From assembly GCA_947176045.1 (NCBI GenBank), contig CAMWPF010000029.1:1-10419 (forward strand): a stretch of 10,419 nt of DNA, in the 5' to 3' direction. Shown in pieces: positions 4,408 through 10,419 of this stretch. The notes under the pieces were generated by a model that was not told the DNA's origin, ran no database searches, and saw only the letters and a list, made by a program, of their open reading frames with translations. Origin of the DNA: an uncultured Treponema sp. (GTDB taxonomy: Bacteria; Spirochaetota; Spirochaetia; Treponematales; Treponemataceae). Numbering within the stretch: position 1 is the first letter of the stretch; each line of letters opens with the position of its first letter. The translations under genes and the position numbers were made by a program.

Positions 4408-6624
4408 TCAGCGCAGGTCGCGGACGGGAACGATGTCGCAGCCGCTGTCGAGGAGCGCGCTGATGAGCAGGTCGAGGCTGTTGTAGACATAGCTTTCCCG
4501 GCTTCCCCGCGCTGCTCCGACGGTGATCGGAATGACGCCGCCGCCGTTTTCCGCCACGGCCGCCATGTACATATCGATGAGCTGCGGCGCTGTGTAGTAG
4601 GCTCCGCCTGCCGCGCATTCTTCCAGCGTTACGGAGTCGCTGAAATCATACTGCCAGTCGACGTATGTGTAGCCGGCGTTCTGCCCCGCCTGAACCATCC
4701 GCTCCGTCGCGTCGTAGTGCGGCGCGTGCCAGAACAGCGACAGCTCCCTTCCCGTTGTCCTGAAGAATTCGTCTTCGTTGCGCGCAAGTCCGCGGCGTAT
4801 GAATTCGTCGCTGATGACGAATTCACTGGACGTCAGGCGCGCCGGCGTGAAGAACAGCGAGGCGCAGTCGTTGCCCGAGGCTGCGATCTGCCTGGTTTCG
4901 TTGGGGTAGCGGCGGATGAATTCTCCGTTGATGAAAAACGTTCCCGGAATGTTGTGCCGATTCAGTTCGTACAGGATGGCGGGCAGGCCGTCCGCATTGC
5001 TGTAGGCGTCGAACAGCAGCGCGACCTTCTTCTTCGGAGCGGACGGGACGGCGCTTTCGGGCAGCACGGCTTTTGTAACAGGCTTTCCGGCGAGCGTCCG
5101 CGCGTACAGGGCGTTGTCGAAGCCTGCGTTCTGCGTCTCCCCAAGGAAGATGCGGTAGCGGCCGTTTTCAGTGCGCGCGCTGTATTTTTGAACGGAGCCG
5201 CCGTCCTTCCATGTGTGAGCCGCGGTGTCATACGTGAACAGCGCGCCGTTTCCGATGTCGGCGACGGCCGCCCCTGATTTTGCGTCCCACCATGCGGACT
5301 GTGCGGCAGAAAGCAGGACGGGCGCCGCCGTGTTTCCTGAAATGCTCCACCGCCGGATTGTCTTTTCGCCGCCCACGAACAGCGTGCCGCTGTCAAGCCA
5401 GACGGCGGAGATGATTCTTTCGCCGGAAAGCTCCGCGCTGCGCTTCCATGTGGTGATGTCGTAGACGTACAGCGTTGATCCGGCGGCGAAGGCGCACCGC
5501 TTCCGGTCGGGGGAGGCGATCGGCTTTTCCGATCCGGCGACTTCGAGGATCTGCGTCAGCCTTCCGTCAAACCGGTAGACTTTTGAAACAAGCTTGCTTC
5601 CTCCGTGCGGAAATCCGCGGAGCCAGATGATCGGCGCGGAGCCGTCCGGCCAGATGACTTCGGCGTCCAGCAGCGCGAGCTTTTTGTCGGATAACAGGCA
5701 CGAGGAGGCGGCATCAAGGTAGTCGCCGCCCGTTCCGTTGATTTTAAAATGCGTGAAGGAAATGCCGTCCTTGACGAGCAGCAGTTCGGAAATGTCGTCC
5801 TTGACGTAGAAGGAGTCGGCGGACGCGGAGAATCGGAACGGCAGCCGTCCGACGGCCGTTCCCCTGCCGATGATGCTGGAATACAGTCCGAGCGTGTACA
5901 GTTCCTTCGCGTTGATGCGGTACAGCATGTCGCCGTCGATGTAGACAAGGTATTTTCCGCCGGCCCAGTCCGCCGAGCGGATGGAGCCTGCGCCGATTTT
6001 CCGGTATTCCTCGCTGACTTCAACGCCTTTGAATACCGCATCCGGGTTGCAGAAGTACACGTTCCCCGCCTTTTCGTAGATGAAGACGGAGCTGTCGTCG
6101 AGCCATTTGACGGGAACGGCTTCGTAGCTGTACAGCGCGCCGGGATCCAGAACCTTCTTCCTTCCGTTCGCGATGTCTTGAATGACAAGGCTGCCGGAAA
6201 CGCTGCCGTTCTTTTCGATGAAGCAGCTCCACGCTCCGTCCGGGCTGACTGCCGCCGGCGCCGTCCGCATGGAGCTGTCAGGAACGGCCGCGGCTGTGCG
6301 CTTCCAAGAAAAGCTTCCGGATGCCGTGTTGTACCAGACGGCGCCGTAGCGGTTTCTGATTTGGAGGACGGACGTTCCGGCGAGCAGCTCCATCCGTTCC
6401 GGAAAGCAGGTGAGGATTGCCGGGCGGCCTGCGGACGCTTCTGCAAGCGGCGCGAGGAACAGCGTCCTGTACGGCGTCGTTCCCGGAATGTCGTTCAGAA
6501 CCGTGAACAGCACTTCGCTTTTTGCGTTGATGTCTCCGCCTTCAAATTGAATTCCTGCGGAAAGCCGCGCCGCGCACAGCAGGAGCGCCGCTCCGTACAG
6601 GAAGAAAGGTGCGCGCCGCTTCAT
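4408..6624 (-). CDS. Secreted beta-propeller protein with C-terminal degenerate NodB/polysaccharide-deacetylase domain
   Basis: 738 residues from the ATG at 6624, which overlaps the upstream gene's stop as ATGA; the longer open frame upstream is the out-of-frame shadow of that gene. MKRRAPFF then a hydrophobic run ending ARLSAG is a signal peptide (about 1-24). Residues about 25-520 contain repeated propeller-like strands such as VSPDGAWSCF, ASPDRKRCAF and STLYVYDITTWK, like WD40/TolB propellers. Residues about 531-738 follow the NodB layout: VALLFDAYSNADG, then IPGTFFINGEF, then SLFWHAPHYDAT, then GYTYVDWQYDFSD, then GGGVIPITVG. The metal-site residues are mostly missing. TFDD is FDA (Asp539 kept, next Asp replaced by Ala), the HxxxH motif is replaced by NDCASLFF (585-592), and the final LH is PITVG. 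It may therefore be a binding or structural domain rather than a deacetylase. It follows an M23 peptidase in the same unit, which suggests a cell-wall role. Function is not known. Confidence 0.85.
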   Translation of the reverse strand: MKRRAPFFLYGAALLLCAARLSAGIQFEGGDINAKSEVLFTVLNDIPGTTPYRTLFLAPLAEASAGRPAILTCFPERMELLAGTSVLQIRNRYGAVWYNTASGSFSWKRTAAAVPDSSMRTAPAAVSPDGAWSCFIEKNGSVSGSLVIQDIANGRKKVLDPGALYSYEAVPVKWLDDSSVFIYEKAGNVYFCNPDAVFKGVEVSEEYRKIGAGSIRSADWAGGKYLVYIDGDMLYRINAKELYTLGLYSSIIGRGTAVGRLPFRFSASADSFYVKDDISELLLVKDGISFTHFKINGTGGDYLDAASSCLLSDKKLALLDAEVIWPDGSAPIIWLRGFPHGGSKLVSKVYRFDGRLTQILEVAGSEKPIASPDRKRCAFAAGSTLYVYDITTWKRSAELSGERIISAVWLDSGTLFVGGEKTIRRWSISGNTAAPVLLSAAQSAWWDAKSGAAVADIGNGALFTYDTAAHTWKDGGSVQKYSARTENGRYRIFLGETQNAGFDNALYARTLAGKPVTKAVLPESAVPSAPKKKVALLFDAYSNADGLPAILYELNRHNIPGTFFINGEFIRRYPNETRQIAASGNDCASLFFTPARLTSSEFVISDEFIRRGLARNEDEFFRTTGRELSLFWHAPHYDATERMVQAGQNAGYTYVDWQYDFSDSVTLEECAAGGAYYTAPQLIDMYMAAVAENGGGVIPITVGAARGSRESYVYNSLDLLISALLDSGCDIVPVRDLR

Positions 6625-6860
6625 TTGTGCATCTCCGCGCTCAGGACAAGCACATCGAGCTCTTTTTCCAACGCTTCGATCTTCTGGCGGATCGTCTCGA
6701 TGTATTGTTCCGTGCGGCCGTTGCGGCGCTTTTCGTATTGAAGCATTCCGGCGTCCGCATATTCCGCGCCGCCGGATTTTGCCGCCGTTCCGCACCACGG
6801 GCAGTAGAGGAATTCCGTTTGGAGTGTGCGGCCGCAGCCGCGGCATACTGAACAGTTCAT
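6621..6860 (-). CDS. Small zinc-ribbon protein with C-terminal coiled coil
   Basis: 79 residues. Two CxxC knuckles, Cys6/Cys9 and Cys20/Cys23 (CRGCG and CPWCG), 10 residues apart, form a zinc-ribbon like the short N-terminal ribbons of many bacterial envelope and regulatory proteins; Cys3 is an extra, non-ligand cysteine. Residues about 42-76 (Glu/Lys/Leu-rich, IRQKIEALEKELDVL) predict a coiled coil, so it probably self-associates or docks on a partner. No signal peptide or membrane helix is present, so it is cytoplasmic. It starts 22 nt after the M23 gene's stop, with only a weak GGGA ahead of the ATG, and its TGA overlaps the next gene's ATG. The tight spacing supports a real gene in an operon. 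Partner and function are unknown. Confidence 0.75.
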   Translation of the reverse strand: MNCSVCRGCGRTLQTEFLYCPWCGTAAKSGGAEYADAGMLQYEKRRNGRTEQYIETIRQKIEALEKELDVLVLSAEMHK

Positions 6861-6882
6861 GGCGATTCCCGGCGGAAACCCG

Positions 6883-8097
6883 CTACTTCAAGACGGAGAA
6901 CGGATCCACGAGCTTTCCGTTCTTGTAGACGGTGAAATGCAGGTGCGGCCCCGTGGAATATCCTGTGGAGCCGACCAGCCCGATCCGCGTTCCCTGGCTG
7001 ACCCACTGGTTCTTCTGCGCGATGGTTTTCGACATGTGGCCGTACAATGTCTGGTAGCCGTTTCCGTGGTTGATGATTATGTAGTTTCCGAACACGTTCG
7101 AATAGCCGACGAAGACGACGCGCCCGCTCGCGGACGCCGAAATCGGCGTTCCCTGCGGACACGCCAAATCGATTCCAGTGTGGCTGGACGGCGCGCCCGT
7201 GAACGGATCAGCGCGGCGTCCGAAATATGAGGAGACGCGGTATGCTGCGGAAATCGGGCACTTGAACAGCTCGCCCATCGCCTGCCGGAGCTTGTCCGAG
7301 GCGAGCTTCGCGCCCGGAATGAACAGCTGCTGCCCCGCCGTCAGATCCGCGCTTTCCAATTCGTTGACGTCGAGCAGGTCTTCCAGCGCGATATTGAATT
7401 TCGCCGAAATTCCGGAAAGCGAGTTGCCGTCCTGCACGGTGTAGAGCAGTCCGTCGATGGACGGAATTTTGAGCTTCTGTCCGGCGGCGAGCTGGCGCAC
7501 GTTGTCTATATCGTTGACGGCGATCAGCGTGGATATGTTCGTCAGTCCGAATTTCTTCGTGATTCCGATGATGGTGTCGCCCGGCTGGACGCGGTATGTC
7601 TGATAGGAAACTGGCTGCGTGAACGGCTGCGCCGCCGATTCCGCGCCGCCTTCGCCGAGCAGCGTGCCGTCGGAGGTGTATGTTCCGGATTCTTCCAGCG
7701 CGAACGCCGCCATGATGCTGCTGAGGACTGCGGATTCCGCCGATTCGTCATGCTGGAACGCGAGCGGACCGGTGTAGTCGCGGACATACTGCGCCGCGCT
7801 GGAAATGCCCGCTGCTGCAAGCAGGATTCCTGCCGCAGCGGCGCAGGCGGACAGGATTTTGGCGGCATTGCGCCCGATAATGGAAATCAAGGCGAGGGCG
7901 GCGTTCTGGACGGCGTCCATGCGGAATGCAGGAGCGGCGGGACGAGCCGCCGCAGCTGTGCGTGGCGCGCCGAAGCCTGCGCCCGCGCGCGGCTCCCTGC
8001 GCTCTCCGAACAGCGAGGTGAAATGGCGGACTGCGCCGCGGATGTCCGGCGTGCGGTTCTGCCTGCTGTCAAATCCTACATAGCTGATGATTTCCAT
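6883..8097 (-). CDS. Membrane-anchored LysM/M23 peptidase
   Basis: 404 residues. The N-terminal about 78 residues are basic and Ala-rich with no signal peptide. A hydrophobic segment at about 81-103 acts as a signal anchor, putting the rest in the periplasm. Two LysM domains follow (about 167-212, YRVQPGDTIIGITKKF to LKIPS; about 218-261, YTVQDGNSLSGISAKF to LFIPG), which bind peptidoglycan glycan chains. The C-terminal domain (about 285-400) is a lysostaphin-type zinc peptidase with its metal and catalytic residues intact: SSHTGIDLA (His306, Asp310), YGHM (His354) and PHLHF (His385, His387). It should cleave peptide cross-bridges and resembles spirochaetal envelope hydrolases of this layout. 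The start at 8097 has no ribosome binding site; ATG 7920 is an alternative that would lose the basic N terminus. It is first in a three-gene unit and divergent from lepB. Confidence 0.93.
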   Translation of the reverse strand: MEIISYVGFDSRQNRTPDIRGAVRHFTSLFGERREPRAGAGFGAPRTAAAARPAAPAFRMDAVQNAALALISIIGRNAAKILSACAAAAGILLAAAGISSAAQYVRDYTGPLAFQHDESAESAVLSSIMAAFALEESGTYTSDGTLLGEGGAESAAQPFTQPVSYQTYRVQPGDTIIGITKKFGLTNISTLIAVNDIDNVRQLAAGQKLKIPSIDGLLYTVQDGNSLSGISAKFNIALEDLLDVNELESADLTAGQQLFIPGAKLASDKLRQAMGELFKCPISAAYRVSSYFGRRADPFTGAPSSHTGIDLACPQGTPISASASGRVVFVGYSNVFGNYIIINHGNGYQTLYGHMSKTIAQKNQWVSQGTRIGLVGSTGYSTGPHLHFTVYKNGKLVDPFSVLK

Positions 8098-8103
8098 ATC
8101 AAT

Positions 8104-8109
8104 ACTATC
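8104..8109 (-). promoter_or_regulatory. Weak candidate -10 for the M23 peptidase gene
   Basis: On the minus strand GATAGT (8109-8104) matches the -10 consensus at 4 of 6 bases and lies 6 nt before the ATG at 8097. No -35 is evident. It overlaps the -35 proposed for lepB, so the two divergent promoters would compete. TAATAT (8132-8127) is an alternative -10 that would leave a leader of about 22 nt. Low confidence. Confidence 0.2.
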
Positions 8110-8136
8110 GACACAAAAACGGCGGCATATTAGAAT
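8108..8136 (+). promoter_or_regulatory. lepB promoter with start site at the ATG (leaderless)
   Basis: TCGACA (8108-8113) and TAGAAT (8131-8136) are separated by exactly 17 nt and each differs from the sigma-70 consensus at one position. The -10 ends 6 nt before the lepB ATG at 8143, so the expected transcription start falls on or beside the start codon. The sequence before the ATG (ATATTTCC) has no ribosome binding site, which agrees with a leaderless message. Confidence 0.55.
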
Positions 8137-8142
8137 ATTTCC

Positions 8143-8679
8143 ATGCAGAATACGACAGGGGCCGCGGAGCCTGCGCCGCCGAAATCAACATTCCTTTTTT
8201 TGATGTGCCTTTCCATCGGCATCGCCGCAGGCATCGTGCTGAAGCTGTTCGTCCTTGACATTCTGCGCGTGTCCGGCAGTTCCATGGAGCCTGCCGTGCG
8301 CGACAATTCCGTTGTCTTTGTGAACAAGCTGGCGTACGGACTGGTGAAGCCGTTCCACGGCAGCTTCCTCGTGCAGTGGGGCGGGCCGCGCGTCGGCGAC
8401 ATTGTAATCTTCCTGCATGACGACAAGTTTGTCATAAAGCGCTGCGCCGCGGTTTCCGGAGGACGTCTGGATTTTTCCGCAGATTCTGGATATAGTATGG
8501 ACGTGGGCGGCGAAACGGTCGCACTTACAGAAGAGCAATTCAATAGAATGAAATCGTCCAGCGTGGTGCCGGACGGCTACATACTTGCGTTGGGCGACAA
8601 CCGTGCGGAGTCGGTGGATTCCAGGAACTACGGTTTTGTTTCCGTAAAGAACATCACGGGAAAAATTATCGGAAAATGA
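8143..8679 (+). CDS. lepB: Signal peptidase I
   Basis: 178 residues, at the short end for bacterial type I signal peptidases. It cleaves signal peptides from secreted proteins on the outer face of the inner membrane using a Ser/Lys dyad. One N-terminal membrane helix (about 16-38) precedes box B, SGSSMEPAV, with nucleophile Ser47. VGDIVIF (84-90) is box C, FVIKRCAAVSGG carries the general base Lys99, and LGDNRAESVDSRNYG (150-164) is box E. All catalytic motifs are intact; the short form lacks the large extra domain of the E. coli enzyme. The stop overlaps the next gene's start as ATGA (8676-8679), indicating translational coupling with the penicillin-binding protein. The ATG at 8143 lacks a ribosome binding site and follows the promoter directly. 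Confidence 0.95.
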   Translation: MQNTTGAAEPAPPKSTFLFLMCLSIGIAAGIVLKLFVLDILRVSGSSMEPAVRDNSVVFVNKLAYGLVKPFHGSFLVQWGGPRVGDIVIFLHDDKFVIKRCAAVSGGRLDFSADSGYSMDVGGETVALTEEQFNRMKSSSVVPDGYILALGDNRAESVDSRNYGFVSVKNITGKIIGK

Positions 8680-10419
8680 ACGGATTTTTCAAGAAACCTG
8701 CCGTCATCGCCATCTTCCTCCTGCTCGCGGCGTTTGTCGTCTATATCCTCGTGCGGTACACGCAGCTTGCCTTCACTCCGGTGGCTTCGATCGTGCTTCC
8801 GCCGCCGGCGGCGGAGCGCGGCTCCATTGTGGACAGGAACGGAAAGCCGCTCGCCGTCCAGACGAATTTCTACCATGTCGGAGTGACGCCGTACCTCGTC
8901 AAGGACAAGGAGGCGTTCGCGCAGGATGTAGCCGGCGCGCTGGATATGGAGCCGGAAGAAATTCTCAGCATCCTCGCCCAGAACGATAAGGCGAGCTTCG
9001 TCTATTTGAAGAAGAAAATCAGCCAGACTGCGTACACGGAACTGAAGAAAATCACGGACGAAAAGGAATATATTTTCGTCAGCTTCGACCGGATTCCGGG
9101 GCGCGTCTATCCAGAGAACGCGCTGGCGTCGCAGCTCATCGGATATATGGGCGACGACGGAAAGGGGCTTGCCGGCATCGAGTATTCGATGCAGAACCTG
9201 CTCCAGCCGGTGGTTCAGCCGGAAATTTCCAAGGCGGAGCAGGGCAAGAACGTCTATCTGACGATTGACGCGAACCTGCAATACAAGCTGGAGCAGATTG
9301 CGCAGGAGGCGATGGAGTCCACGCGGGCGGAAAGCATGATGCTTGTGGCTGCGGAAGTGAAGACTGGGGAAATCCTCTCCTATATCAGCCTGCCCGCCGC
9401 AAACTTGAACGAATACAGGTATGCGTCGATTGCGGAAACGGTCGACCGTCCGGCGATGTCCGCCTACGAGCCTGGCTCCGTGTTCAAGATTTTCACCGTG
9501 GCGCTGCTGTATGACGCGGGATTGATCCGCGCGGACGACAGCTTTCTGTGCGACGGGCTGTACGAACGGCGGACGCGCGGAGGCGAGACAATCCGCATCA
9601 AGTGCCTTGAGCATCACGGCTGGCTTACGCCGCGGGACGCGCTGAAATATTCCTGCAACGACGCGCTCGGACAGATCAGCGACCGCATCGGCGAGGACGA
9701 TTTTGTGGCGGCGATCCGCAGCCTCGGCTTCGGACGGCGGACGGAAGTGGAAGTTCCCGGCGAAACTGCCGGTTCGGTGCGGGACACGGACAGCTCCCTC
9801 TGGTCGGCGCGCTCCAAGCCGACAATTGCCATCGGACAGGAAATCAGCGTCTCCGCGCTCCAGATGGTGCAGGCGGCGGCGGTGATTGCGAACAAAGGCG
9901 TTCCCGTCCGGCTTTCAGTCATCAAGAAAATCACGAACAAGGACGGCTCGACATATCAGGAGCATCAGCCGGCCTTCGGCGGGCGCCTTCTGAAGGAATC
10001 CACGGCGGAATATGTTTTGAGCTGCATGGAGACGACGGCGAAGTCGGGAACTGGCGCGCGGGCGCGGCTCAACGACATTTCCATCGGCGTCAAGACGGGA
10101 ACGGCGCAGATGGCGGACAAGGAGCATGGCGGCTACAGCGAGACCGACTTTCTTTCCAACTGCATCGCAATCTTTCCGATTGAAGAGCCGCAGATCGTCC
10201 TGTACATCATCGTCGAGCGGGCGAAGGGCGAGACGTATTCCGGGCGGATTGTCGCGCCGGTCATCGCGAAGGCCGCCGACGCGATCATCGATTATTTGGG
10301 CATGAGCCGCGGCGACGCGGCGTCGTTGGGACACAGCGGCAGGATCAGCATTTCCGCGCCGGTTCCTGTCGTCGTCGGCGACGTGCTTCCCGATTTCACA
10401 GGAATGCAGAAGAAGGAGC
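8676..10419 (+). CDS. Class B penicillin-binding protein (FtsI/SpoVD-like) with PASTA domain, partial at the 3' end
   Basis: Open from the ATG at 8676 to the window edge (581 codons, no stop). A short cytoplasmic tip and a helix at about 9-28 anchor it to the inner membrane. ERGSIVDRNGKPLA (47-60) is the class B dimerisation-domain signature. The transpeptidase motifs are complete: SVFK (268-271) with acylated Ser268, SCN (326-328) and KTGTA (473-477). GDVLPDFTGMQKKE at the end is the start of a PASTA domain, cut off by the window. It should cross-link peptidoglycan peptides and be a beta-lactam target. The PASTA tail favours the FtsI/PBP2x/SpoVD branch over the rod-elongation PBP2, but the neighbours are not the division cluster, so I do not assign a symbol. 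It overlaps lepB by 4 nt and probably depends on it for translation, since only a weak GGA precedes the ATG. Confidence 0.95.
   Translation, partial: MNGFFKKPAVIAIFLLLAAFVVYILVRYTQLAFTPVASIVLPPPAAERGSIVDRNGKPLAVQTNFYHVGVTPYLVKDKEAFAQDVAGALDMEPEEILSILAQNDKASFVYLKKKISQTAYTELKKITDEKEYIFVSFDRIPGRVYPENALASQLIGYMGDDGKGLAGIEYSMQNLLQPVVQPEISKAEQGKNVYLTIDANLQYKLEQIAQEAMESTRAESMMLVAAEVKTGEILSYISLPAANLNEYRYASIAETVDRPAMSAYEPGSVFKIFTVALLYDAGLIRADDSFLCDGLYERRTRGGETIRIKCLEHHGWLTPRDALKYSCNDALGQISDRIGEDDFVAAIRSLGFGRRTEVEVPGETAGSVRDTDSSLWSARSKPTIAIGQEISVSALQMVQAAAVIANKGVPVRLSVIKKITNKDGSTYQEHQPAFGGRLLKESTAEYVLSCMETTAKSGTGARARLNDISIGVKTGTAQMADKEHGGYSETDFLSNCIAIFPIEEPQIVLYIIVERAKGETYSGRIVAPVIAKAADAIIDYLGMSRGDAASLGHSGRISISAPVPVVVGDVLPDFTGMQKKE

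Noticed and set aside
4405..5277. + strand ORF of 290 codons opposite the propeller/NodB gene
   Set aside because: Antisense shadow with no recognisable domain; the minus-strand frame has a signal peptide, propeller strands and NodB layout.
5749..6741. + strand ORF of 330 codons opposite the propeller gene
   Set aside because: Antisense to a well-supported coding frame; Arg/Val-rich composition with no motif.
6625..6846. N-terminal extension of the propeller/NodB gene by 74 codons
   Set aside because: It is out of frame with, and fully overlaps, the zinc-ribbon gene, is Arg/Pro-rich, and would hide the clear signal peptide beginning at the ATG 6624.
7083..7092. GTTTCCGAAC in the M23 gene, matching the core of the inserted palindrome
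   Set aside because: A single half-site within a conserved coding segment (VFGNYI) with no partner arm; best taken as chance, not a second element copy.
8628..9617. Minus-strand ORF of 329 codons opposite the penicillin-binding protein
   Set aside because: The + frame has SVFK, SCN and KTG motifs and continuous homology; the minus frame is Arg/His-rich shadow.

Overview
The window is a GC-rich bacterial chromosome segment holding housekeeping, metabolic and cell-envelope genes. There is no rRNA, tRNA, CRISPR array, phage gene or transposase. An Fe-S-less MutY-like glycosylase, a Clostridium-like IlvD, a short signal peptidase I coupled to a PASTA-type penicillin-binding protein, and a propeller/deacetylase-like fusion beside a LysM-M23 peptidase together suggest a host-associated treponeme-like spirochaete. 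That assignment comes from remembered family resemblance, not from a search.

Layout. 1-260 is AT-richer than the rest and carries a short lipoprotein-like ORF that may be a remnant. 268-1089 (+) encodes a MutY-family protein with Glu in place of the catalytic Asp and no Fe-S cysteines. 1254-2075 (+) encodes an alpha/beta hydrolase with a strong ribosome binding site. 2098-2586 (+) is a small four-helix membrane-protein gene broken by a compact palindromic element (about 2343-2458). Removing the element plus one copy of a flanking TTAT restores an open frame. ilvD (2593-4287, -) meets this gene tail to tail and has its own near-consensus promoter (4362-4390).

4408-8097 (-) is a compact three-gene envelope unit, read from high to low coordinates: a membrane-anchored LysM/M23 peptidase, a small zinc-ribbon/coiled-coil protein, and a secreted beta-propeller plus NodB-like protein with degenerate catalytic motifs. 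The last two overlap by ATGA. Divergent from it, 8143-10419 (+) carries lepB and a class B penicillin-binding protein, also overlapping by ATGA. The second gene runs off the window at the start of a PASTA domain. The two divergent units share a 45-bp spacer and join protein export to peptidoglycan synthesis and turnover.

The observations most worth a second look are the three-hairpin element with its apparent target duplication, the Glu-for-Asp, Fe-S-less MutY relative, the propeller/pseudo-deacetylase fusion, and a lepB promoter placed so that transcription would begin at the start codon.
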